64,000 bases of DNA from positions 8,341,501-8,405,500 of the forward strand of contig NZ_CP108484.1 in NCBI RefSeq assembly GCF_036226505.1. Reading direction: 5' to 3'. Under the pieces are notes generated by a model. The model had not been told where the DNA came from, did not search any database, and was given only the letters and a program-made list of their open reading frames with translations. Positions 25,073 to 32,479 of this stretch are shown here, piece after piece. A program made the translations under genes and the position numbers. Source of the DNA: Kitasatospora sp. NBC_01246. GTDB lineage: Bacteria; Actinomycetota; Actinomycetes; Streptomycetales; Streptomycetaceae. Within the stretch, counting starts at the first letter, position 1, and the number at the start of each line of letters is the position of its first letter.

Positions 25073-25079
25073 CTGGTCG

Positions 25080-25889
25080 GTGCGGACCGTCGGCATCGAC
25101 GGGCTGGACATCGAGGTCGGAACGGGCGAGGTGTTCGGGCTGCTCGGTCCGAACGGCGCGGGGAAGACCACGACGCTGCGCTGCCTGGTCGGGCTGCTGC
25201 GGCCGACCACCAGGGAGGTCCGGGTGCTCGGTCTTGACCCCGTCGCCGACCACCGCTCCTGGCGCCCGCGATCGGTTACCTCCCCGGCGAACTCCGGCTC
25301 TACCCCGAACTGACCGGGCGCCAGACCCTCGACCTGCTGGCCGCCCTCCAGGGGACCCCGGTGCCACGGCAGGCCGAACTCTGTGCCCGGCTGAACCTGT
25401 CGATGGGTGACCTCCATCGGGCGGTGGGGGAGTACTCGCGAGGAATGAAGCAGAAGCTCGGTCTGGTCCAGGCGTTCCAGCACCGCCCCGCCCTCACGGT
25501 GTTGGACGAACCGACCGAGGGGCTGGACCCGCTGGTCCAGGAGGCCTTCTTCGAGATCCTCGCCGAGGAGACGGCGGCCGGCCGGACCGTACTGCTCTCC
25601 AGCCATGTGCTGCCCGAGGTGCAGCGGGCCTGCGGGCGGGTCGCGATCGTCCGCGGCGGCCGGGTGGTCACCGTCGAGTCGGTGGCGGGCCTGCGCCGGG
25701 CCCGGGCCCGACGGATCACGTTGCTCCTCACCGACGCCTCCGGACGAGGTGGTGACAGCCGTTCGCGGGCTGCTCGCCGACCTGCCGGTGGGCGACCTCA
25801 CAGTCGAGGAGGCGGGCCTGGACGAGGCGTTCCTCGACCTCTACCGCGCATCCGGGCAGACCGCCGACGGCACGGGGGAGGGGGTATGA
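25080..25889 (+). pseudogene. ABC transporter ATP-binding gene, 5'-truncated and twice frameshifted
   Basis: Three frames together spell a DrrA-type ABC ATPase: VGIDGLDIEV and GEVFGLLGPNGAGKTTTLRC (Walker A) in the first; AIGYLPGELRLYPEL, EYSRGMKQKLGLVQAF (signature) and LTVLDEPTEGLDPL (Walker B) in the second; PPDEVVTAVRGLLADL to DEAFLDLYRASG in the third. The first switch is near 25267 (one base missing in a CCC run), the second near 25737 (one base extra). The usual first dozen residues are lost at the USP junction. The last frame ends ATGA-overlapping the permease start, proving that the two were a coupled operon. The gene is either dead or mis-sequenced. Confidence 0.75.
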
Positions 25890-26719
25890 ACCGCGGTACC
25901 GTCAGCCGTCGACTGCCGCTGGTCTGGCTTGCCCTGCACCGTCGCCGCCGGATGCTGGCGGCGCTCCTGCTCGGCATGGTCGTCTTCGAGGCTCTGATCG
26001 TGGTGATCACCAGTACCGTTCCGCCCTCCGATCTGTTCGGCGGTGGCCGGACCCCGCCCGGTGCCTTCAAGGCGTTCAGCGGCTCGAACGGGGACGTGTC
26101 CCTCGCCAGCTACGCCGGGCTGCTCGGCGCGGGCCTGACCCATCCGTTCTGGATCGCCCTCCAGCTCACCGCCATCGGCTCGCTGGGCGCGGCCGCGGTC
26201 GCCGCCGACGTCGAATCCGGCACCATCGAGCTCCTGATGACCCGGCCGCTCGCCCGCCGCCGGCTGCTCGCCGAGCGTACGGCCGCCCTGGCCGCCGTCT
26301 CGTTCCTGCTCAACGCGGCCGCCACCGCCACCATCGCGGCGGGGGTCGCCCTCTCACCGGACCTGCGCGACGCCGTCCCCGTCGGCGGGGTCTTCGCCGC
26401 CGGCCTTCTGGGCTGCGCCTTCACGCTCTGCCTGACCGGCCCGGTGCTCGCCGTCTCGGCGGTCAGCCGACGCCGGGCGCACGTGGTCGGCGCGACCGTG
26501 GCGTTCGGCGCGGTCGGCTTCGCACTGAACTTCGTCGCCCTGGCCTGGTCCCCGGCCGCCCCCCTGCGCTACCTCAGTCCCTTCCACTACTACACACCCG
26601 GCGACGCCCTCGCCCACGGCACCGTTCCCTGGACCTCGCTGGCGGTCCTGTCCGCCGTAGGCCTGGCCGGCCTGACAGCGGCCTTCCGGCTGCTGAACCG
26701 CCGGGACCTCGCGATCTGA
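25886..26719 (+). CDS. ABC transporter permease (ABC-2 type)
   Basis: A 277-residue membrane protein with about six helices: RRMLAALLLGMVVFEALIVVI, LTAIGSLGAAAVAADVE, AALAAVSFLLNAAATATIA, VFAAGLLGCAFTLCLTG, VGATVAFGAVGFALNFVALA and the final LAVLSAVGLAGLTAAFRLL (listed by segment). SGTIELLMTRPLARRRLL matches the coupling region of ABC-2 permeases that work with DrrA-type ATPases. The ATG at 25886 overlaps the ATPase stop (ATGA). Because its ATPase is broken as sequenced, function would need another ATPase or a corrected reading. Confidence 0.85.
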   Translation: MNRGTVSRRLPLVWLALHRRRRMLAALLLGMVVFEALIVVITSTVPPSDLFGGGRTPPGAFKAFSGSNGDVSLASYAGLLGAGLTHPFWIALQLTAIGSLGAAAVAADVESGTIELLMTRPLARRRLLAERTAALAAVSFLLNAAATATIAAGVALSPDLRDAVPVGGVFAAGLLGCAFTLCLTGPVLAVSAVSRRRAHVVGATVAFGAVGFALNFVALAWSPAAPLRYLSPFHYYTPGDALAHGTVPWTSLAVLSAVGLAGLTAAFRLLNRRDLAI

Positions 26720-26759
26720 CGGGCTGGCGGCCACGGCCGCAGGCCGGAGCAGTTGTCGA

Positions 26760-27265
26760 GCGCGGAGCAGTGGGTGTGGCGAGCTGATTCGTCGTCCTGA
26801 GGTGCTGAGGCTGGACGACCTCGCGGCGCATCCGGCCTCCTACGGCTGCCCGGCGCATCACCCAGTGATGCGGACCTTCCTCGGAGTTCCGGTTCGGGTG
26901 CGGGAAGAGGCGTTCGGCAACCTCTACCCGACCGACAAGAGGAACGGGGATCAGTTCGACGCCGACGACGAGTCGGTGATCGCGACCCTGGCGGTCGCTG
27001 CCGGGGTGGCGATCGACAACGCCCGGCTCTACGAGGAAGCACAGAGTCAGCAGCGTTGGTTGAGCACGAGCGCGGAGATCACCCGGGGCCTGCTGTCGGG
27101 CGCCGCACGCGGCGAGGTGACGCAGCTGAGCGCGGCGGGCGCTGGAGATCACCGGAGCCGAGCTGGTCGACCTGTCCGTGCGCGAGGGCGAGGGCGGGGG
27201 CCTGCGGGTCGAACTCGCCCTGGGAGGCGATCCGTCCTCGCGACTCGGGGTCCACTGGCCACCGC
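26760..27265 (+). pseudogene. Fragment of a GAF-domain sensor histidine kinase
   Basis: The plus strand encodes GELIRRPEVLRLDDLAAHP, then HHPVMRTFLGVPVRVREEAF, FDADDESVIATLAVAAGVAI and NARLYEEAQSQQRWLSTSAE, the end of a GAF domain and the linker of DevS/DosS-type kinases. Near 27129 the frame changes (two bases missing or one extra) and continues as ALEITGAELVDLSVREGEGG, the beginning of a second sensory segment. There is no start, no kinase domain and no downstream continuation beyond about 27265. It is a remnant of a deletion and frameshift. Confidence 0.7.
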
Positions 27266-27314
27266 CGGCCCCAGGCCGGCGAAGCGGCGAGGGCCGCCGG
27301 TCAGCACCATGGCC

Positions 27315-28304
27315 CTACCGTCCGGCCGGGCAGCCGCAGCTGCCGCGCACGACGAGGTCGGCGCCCGGGGTGTGCGGGTGCGCGGCGTTGCCGAGCAGGA
27401 GGGCGACGGCGCGTTCGGCCATGGCCTTGAGGGGCTGGCTGGTGACGGTGAGGGACGGGGCGGTGTAGGCGCTCTCGGGCGCGCCGTCGAGGCTGATGAC
27501 GGCGAGGTCCTCGGGTACGCGCACCCCGGCGGTGAAGGCCGCGGCCAGGACGCCGATAGCCTGTTCGTCCGTCGCCGCGACGAGTGCGCGCGGCAGGCTA
27601 CCCTCCGCCGCCAGGCCGGCGATCAGGTCGGCGGCCGCGGCGCGGGCGTAGTCGCAGCGCAGCAGCAGCGGTTCGCCGTCGAGGTCGGCCATGCTGCGGC
27701 GCCAGGCCTCCTGGCGCAGGCCCACCGGCCCGGCGTCCCGGGGGCCGGCGAGGAAGGCGATCTCCCGCAGCCCGTGGGTGTCGCGCAGGTGGGCGACGGC
27801 CGCGCGGACGGCGTCGTCGTTGTCGGCGGCCACGGCGGGGGTCCGCGCTCCGGCGGGGGCGTTGTGCACGTATACGGACGGGACGCCGGCGGCGGAGGCC
27901 TCGGCGGCGACATCGCTCCCGCCGTCGCCGGAGACGATGATCAGGCCGTCGACCTGTGCGGCGAGGAATCGTTCGACCAGGTGCTCCTGGCGGTCGGCCG
28001 CGTAGCCCGCGTTGCCGGTCAGGGTGAGCTTGTCGTGCTCCTCCAGCACCCGTTCGACATGGCGGGCGAGGGCGCCGAAGTAGGGGTTGGAGGCGTCGGC
28101 GAGAACGAGGCCGACCACCCCGCTGGTGCGCGAGCGCAGGGCCCGGGCGATGCGGTTGGGCCGGTAGCCGAGTTCGGCCGCGGCCTTGAGGACCCTCTCG
28201 CGGGTGGCCGGGGCCACCGGCCGGGGGCCGTTGTTCATCACGTAGCTGACCACCGCCGTCGAGGTTCCGGACCTGCGGGCGACGTCCGCCAGTGTGACTG
28301 CCAT
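27315..28304 (-). CDS. LacI-family transcriptional regulator of the nucleoside operon
   Basis: A 329-residue repressor: HTH at residues 4-25 (TLADVARRSGTSTAVVSYVM) with the hinge helix ELGYRPNRIARALRS, then a periplasmic-binding-protein-like ligand domain from SGVVGLVLADASNPYF to the C-terminus. LIIVSGDGG and SLDGAPESAYTAP line the ligand side. The ligand is expected to be a ribonucleoside or ribose. ATG at 28304 follows AGGGAG. It diverges from the ribokinase gene, with a perfect LacI-type dyad 69 bp upstream of its own start, so it should repress both transcripts. Confidence 0.93.
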   Translation of the reverse strand: MAVTLADVARRSGTSTAVVSYVMNNGPRPVAPATRERVLKAAAELGYRPNRIARALRSRTSGVVGLVLADASNPYFGALARHVERVLEEHDKLTLTGNAGYAADRQEHLVERFLAAQVDGLIIVSGDGGSDVAAEASAAGVPSVYVHNAPAGARTPAVAADNDDAVRAAVAHLRDTHGLREIAFLAGPRDAGPVGLRQEAWRRSMADLDGEPLLLRCDYARAAAADLIAGLAAEGSLPRALVAATDEQAIGVLAAAFTAGVRVPEDLAVISLDGAPESAYTAPSLTVTSQPLKAMAERAVALLLGNAAHPHTPGADLVVRGSCGCPAGR

Positions 28305-28372
28305 GCGTGTGCTCCCTGGGTGTCGGCCCGGGCGCCGTCCTCGTGTGCCCCGGGATCGCTTGCATTCTCTCA

Positions 28373-28386
28373 TCTAAACGATTAGA
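28373..28386. promoter_or_regulatory. LacI-type operator in the divergent promoter region
   Basis: TCTAAACGATTAGA is a 14-bp dyad with arms TCTAA/TTAGA around a central CG, the standard form of LacI/GalR operators. It lies 9 bases before the first ATG of the ribokinase gene and should block transcription both ways. Confidence 0.8.
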
Positions 28387-28394
28387 CATGTCGT

Positions 28395-29310
28395 ATGAGC
28401 ATGTTTCCCTCCCCCCCGCGTACTGGTCATCGGGTCGGTGAACATCGACCGCGTCCTGCGCTGCCCCGTCCTCCCCGCCCCGGGGGAGACGGTGCTCGCC
28501 ACCGCCGCGACCACCGGATTCGGCGGCAAGGGCGCCAACCAGGCGGTCGCCGCGGCGACCATCGGTGCCGTCACCCACCTCGTCGCCAGGATCGGCGGTG
28601 ACGCCGAGGGCCTGCGGGCCCTGGCCGATCTGCGCAATAACCGGGTGATGACCGACACCGCCATCACCGACCTGTCCGCCCCCACCGGCCAGGCCGTCGT
28701 CCTCGTCGACACGGACGGTGAGAACAGCATCGTCGTGGCGCCGGGAGCCAACGCCCTGCTGTCCGCCGACGACGTCACCGACGCCCTCACCGTCCTGCGC
28801 CCCCGCGCCGGCGACCTGATCCTCACCAGCGGCGAGGTCCCCCAGCCCGCCGTCACCGCCGCCGCGTCCTTCCTGACGGCCGGAGCCCGGTGGATCCACA
28901 ACATCGCACCCGCCACCACCCTGCCGCCCCACCCGGACGGCGCCCACCCCCTGCTGGTCGCCAACGCCGTCGAAGCCCGCCAGATCACCGGACTGCGCCG
29001 GCTCACCGAAGCCGCCGCGGCCCTCGCCGCCCGGGGCAGCGCCGCCGTCGTCACCCTCGGCGCGGACGGCGCCCTGATCGCCGACGACCAGGGCGTCACC
29101 TGCCTCCCCGCACCCGCGGTCACCGCCGTGGACACCACCGGCGCCGGCGACGTGTTCTGCGGAACCCTCGCCGCCGAGATCGTCCGCGGCAGGCCCCTGC
29201 CGCAGGCCGTGGCCACCGCCGTCGCCGCCGGCGCGTTCGCCGTCACCGGCCGCGGCGCCCGCGGCGCCCTGCCCCGGCCCAGCGACCTCAAGCGCCTCAC
29301 TCGCCACTGA
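28395..29310 (+). CDS. rbsK: Ribokinase (PfkB family), start affected by a seven-C tract
   Basis: A PfkB-family kinase of about 300 residues that makes ribose 5-phosphate from ribose and ATP. Hallmarks: SVNIDRVLRCP at the start, GFGGKGANQAVAAA (ribose/ADP loop), and the catalytic DTTGAGDVFCGTLAAE with Asp as base. As written, the two ATGs at 28395 and 28401 are out of frame: removing one C from the run at 28411-28417 would give MSMFPSPRVLVIGSVNID, a normal ribokinase start. With seven Cs the first in-frame start is GTG 28438, which loses the first beta strand. The tract is either a length-variable switch or a sequencing error. It opens the nucleoside operon; the next gene starts 38 bases on. 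Confidence 0.85.
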
Positions 29311-29348
29311 GTCCCCACCCCCCCTGCCCTCCGAGAGGCCCGCCCGTC

Positions 29349-30302
29349 ATGACCCCGCTGCCCCTGATCATCGACACCGACACCGGCTCCGACGACGCCG
29401 TCGCCCTCCTGCTGGCCGCCGCCAGCGGCCTCGGCGACATCCGCGCCGTCACCACCGTCGCCGGCAACGTTCCGGTCGCCACCGCCACCCGCAACGCCCT
29501 CATCTCCCTCGAAGTCGCCGGCGCCACCCACGTCCCCGTGCACCCCGGCTGCGAGCGCCCGATGACGCGTGACCTGTCCAGCGCCCAGCACGTCCACGGC
29601 GAGGACGGCATGGGCGACACCGGCCTGCCCGACCCCGTGCGCGGCCCCGAACCCGGCCACGCCGTCGACGCGCTCCTCGACTGGCCCCGCCGCCACCCCG
29701 GCGAGCTCACCCTGGTGACCCTCGCCCCGCTCACCAACATCGCCGCCGCCCTCCTGCGCGACCGCGACCTCTTCACCCGCTACCGCCACGTCTACTGCAT
29801 GGCCGGTGCCGCCGACACCCGCGGCAACATCTCCGCCACCGCCGAGTTCAACGTCTGGGCCGACCCCGAGGCCGCCCGCATCGTCCTGCAGGCCGCCACC
29901 CCCGACAAGGTCACCTGGATCGGCTGGGACGTCTCCCGCCAGGACGCCGTCATGACCCCCGCGGACCAGCGGCACCTCGAGCAGCTCGGCACCCCCATGG
30001 CCCACTTCGCCCACACCATCAACCGCACCGTCTCCGACTGGGTCCGCGACGTCACCGGCCTGGCCGGCTACGACCTGCCCGACCCCGTAGCGATGGCCGT
30101 CGCCCTCGACCCCGCCCTGATCACCGAACAGGAACAGGCCCACGTCGACATCGCCATCGGCGACGAAGCACGCGGCCAGATGCTCATCGACCGGCGCGTC
30201 AACGCCCCCGCCTCCAACGTCACCCTGGTCCGCCGCGCCAGCGAGACCGGCTTCAAGAAGCTCCTGTTCGACACCTGCGCCACCACCCCGAAGCCCGCCT
30301 GA
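29349..30302 (+). CDS. Inosine/uridine-preferring nucleoside hydrolase
   Basis: A 317-residue N-ribohydrolase (IU-NH family) that splits ribonucleosides into base and ribose. The Ca-binding cluster PLIIDTDTGSDDAVALLL is at the N-terminus, with the expected D-T-D-x-x-x-D-D order; VTTVAGNV, TLVTLAPLTNIAAAL and AEFNVWADPEAA carry further active-site residues, and DLPDPVAMAVAL holds the second Ca ligand. ATG at 29349 has GAGAGG upstream. It lies between the ribokinase and adenosine deaminase genes, so its ribose product feeds RbsK directly. Confidence 0.93.
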   Translation: MTPLPLIIDTDTGSDDAVALLLAAASGLGDIRAVTTVAGNVPVATATRNALISLEVAGATHVPVHPGCERPMTRDLSSAQHVHGEDGMGDTGLPDPVRGPEPGHAVDALLDWPRRHPGELTLVTLAPLTNIAAALLRDRDLFTRYRHVYCMAGAADTRGNISATAEFNVWADPEAARIVLQAATPDKVTWIGWDVSRQDAVMTPADQRHLEQLGTPMAHFAHTINRTVSDWVRDVTGLAGYDLPDPVAMAVALDPALITEQEQAHVDIAIGDEARGQMLIDRRVNAPASNVTLVRRASETGFKKLLFDTCATTPKPA

Positions 30303-30385
30303 ACCATCCCCCACCCCAGCCGTCCGCCCCGGGCCACCTCCCGCTTCCGCCCGGGGCGGACACCCCCGACCCGCAAGGACACCCC

Positions 30386-31342
30386 GTGACCGCCCCCGCC
30401 GCCCGCCCGCCCCGCTACGAACTCCACTGCCACCTCGACGGCTCCGTCCGCCCGGCCACCATCGCCGACCTCGCCCGCCGGCAGGGACTCACCCTCACGG
30501 CCCCCGTCGAACACCTGACCGTCGCACCCCCCGACTGCGGCAGCCTCACCCGCTACCTCACCTACATCGACCTGCCCCTCCAGGTCCTCCAGCACCCCGA
30601 CGCCCTCACCCGCGCCGCCCGCGAACTCGTCGAGGACTGGCACCGCGACGGCGTCGTCCACGGCGAGGTCCGGTTCGCCCCGCAACTGCACACCCGCCAC
30701 GGCATGACCACCGACGACGCCGTACGCGCCGTCGCCACCGGCCTCGCCCAAGGCCGGGCCGCCACCGCGGTGCGCACTGCCCTACTGCTGTGCTGCCTGC
30801 GCCACCAGAACCCCGACGAGAGCCTCGCCGTCGCCGAAACCGCCCTGCGCCACCGGGACCTCGTCGCAGGACTCGACCTCGCCGGCGACGAACGCCTCCA
30901 CCCCGGCAGCCCCCACCGCCCTGCCTTCGACCTCGCCCACAGCGCCGACCTGCCCTGCACCGTCCACGCCGGCGAAGCCGCCGGACCCGACAGCATGTGG
31001 GAGGCCATCGACGTCCTCGGCGCCCGCCGCATCGGCCACGGCGTCCGCTGCACCACCGACCCCGCGCTCCTGCACCGGCTGCGACAGGACCGCATCGCCC
31101 TGGAGATGTGCCCCACCAGCAACGTCCAGACCGCCGCCGTCCCCACCCTCACCGACCACCCCGCCACGCGCCTGCTCACCGCCGGCCTGCCCGTCACCAT
31201 CAGCACCGACACCCGCACCACCTCCGACACCACCCTCGAACACGAATTCACCCGACTCCGCCACAGCGCAGGGTGGACCGACGACATGGAGGTACAGGCC
31301 CAGCGCAACGCCGCCGACGCCGCCTTCCACACGCAGTCCTGA
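30386..31342 (+). CDS. add: Adenosine deaminase
   Basis: A 318-residue zinc amidohydrolase converting adenosine to inosine. Zinc ligands and catalytic residues: HCHLDGS near residues 13-19 (two His), CTVHAGEAAGP (His and Glu), RIGHGVRC (His) and ISTDTRTTSDT (Asp pair). SNVQTAAV follows the family pattern. The start is GTG at 30386 with AAGGA 9-13 bases upstream. It is third in the operon; inosine produced here is a preferred substrate of the hydrolase encoded just before it. Confidence 0.93.
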   Translation: MTAPAARPPRYELHCHLDGSVRPATIADLARRQGLTLTAPVEHLTVAPPDCGSLTRYLTYIDLPLQVLQHPDALTRAARELVEDWHRDGVVHGEVRFAPQLHTRHGMTTDDAVRAVATGLAQGRAATAVRTALLLCCLRHQNPDESLAVAETALRHRDLVAGLDLAGDERLHPGSPHRPAFDLAHSADLPCTVHAGEAAGPDSMWEAIDVLGARRIGHGVRCTTDPALLHRLRQDRIALEMCPTSNVQTAAVPTLTDHPATRLLTAGLPVTISTDTRTTSDTTLEHEFTRLRHSAGWTDDMEVQAQRNAADAAFHTQS

Positions 31343-31409
31343 ACCGCACCGTCCAGGCACACCGGCGGACCCGCGCGCCCCACCGCGCACCCGGCACAAG
31401 GACACTCCC

Positions 31410-31856
31410 ATGACATGGCTGCTCTGGCCGCTCGCCATCAGCGCCGTCGGCGCGATCACCACCCGCCTGATCGGACACAGGATCACCGCGATCCTGCCCG
31501 AACGGCTCGCCCCCGCCGCCCGACGACTGCTCCTGGCCGCAGCCGTCGGCCCCCGACTCCTCCGGGACCGACGCGTACCCCGCGACGCCCGCGCGGCGAT
31601 CGCCCTCGCCCTCGCCTACTCCCTGTCCCCGATCCAGCTCGTCCCCGCGTTCATCCCGGTCCTGGGCCAGGCCGACGACCTCCTCGTCCTGGCCCTGTGC
31701 ACCCGTTACGCCGTCAAACGCATCCCACCCCACGTCCTGAACGAACACCTCGCCGCCCACCACGCCGGCAGCCGCCACGAGGACGATGCCCCGGCCCCGT
31801 CTGACAGGCCACGCCCTCGAAGCACGAGACGCACGAGACGCACAGCTCCCCGCTGA
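31410..31856 (+). CDS. DUF1232 (YkvA-like) membrane protein
   Basis: A 148-residue protein with an N-terminal hydrophobic segment (WLLWPLAISAVGAITTRLIG) and the DUF1232 core ALAYSLSPIQLVPAFIPVLG followed by QADDLLVLALCTRYAVKRIP. The C-terminal 30 residues are basic and low-complexity. The function of DUF1232 proteins is unknown. ATG at 31410 has AAGGACA upstream, 67 bp after the deaminase stop, so it is probably the last gene of the operon but may be a passenger. Confidence 0.82.
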   Translation: MTWLLWPLAISAVGAITTRLIGHRITAILPERLAPAARRLLLAAAVGPRLLRDRRVPRDARAAIALALAYSLSPIQLVPAFIPVLGQADDLLVLALCTRYAVKRIPPHVLNEHLAAHHAGSRHEDDAPAPSDRPRPRSTRRTRRTAPR

Positions 31857-32479
31857 GCTCACGCTCCGAACCCGCTCCGAACCCGCTCCGGAGACGGCGT
31901 CGGAGCCCTCGATCGGGGCCGGCCTGGCTGACGCGCACGCTGACGCCGCCGACCGGGCGAGTGCCCGTCTCCGCCGGAGGCGGAGGTCCGGCAGGCCGCG
32001 ACGGCGCCGGACCCTGGGTGGCTGGTGCCGCGGCAGGCAGCGTTTCGCCCTGGTGTGACATGACGCGTCGCCCGAGTGCGACCCGGGCCGGCCGGGAGAG
32101 CCGGCCGTTCGGCCCCGGTCCCAGCGCGCATCGACATCCGGCAGTCCACTCGCGACCGTGGGCGCCTCGCCGCTCCGGCCCCGCAGCTCGGACAAGCACC
32201 GCCGGGATCGCGCCCCGGCCGCGCCGGGGTCCGTTCGGCGTACCGGCGGTTCGGTTCGCGAAGTCCCCTTCGGCCAGCTGTGGCTGAAGGGGACTTCGAC
32301 GGGTCGACCCGTGGCGGCGGGTCGACCTGGCACGCGGTACGCCGCACTACTCGGGCGGCTGCGCCTCCACGGCGGCGGGCGACACAGGTCGTCTCCGAGA
32401 GCCGCCCGGTGTCGGCCCGCCCGCCGCTCGCCGACTCGATCGGTCGGTGGGTGGCACCCGCGTGCGGTGTGCGTGCGGA
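31857..32479. other. 623-bp gene-free stretch with direct repeats
   Basis: No supported gene on either strand. Near the left end an 11-bp unit (CGAACCCGCTC) occurs twice in tandem from about 31867. The main feature is the long hairpin described separately at 32259-32298. Confidence 0.5.
32259..32298. terminator. Long near-perfect hairpin between convergent genes
   Basis: CGAAGTCCCCTTC (32259-32271) pairs with GAAGGGGACTTCG (32286-32298), and the stem extends inward by one G-T pair and GCCA/TGGC to a GCTG loop, giving about 18 pairs. It separates the nucleoside operon from the convergent secreted-lectin gene and should terminate both. Confidence 0.7.

Noticed and set aside
32259..32298. Insertion-sequence terminal inverted repeat
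   Set aside because: The two arms are 14 bases apart with no transposase between or around them; a hairpin terminator between convergent genes explains it.
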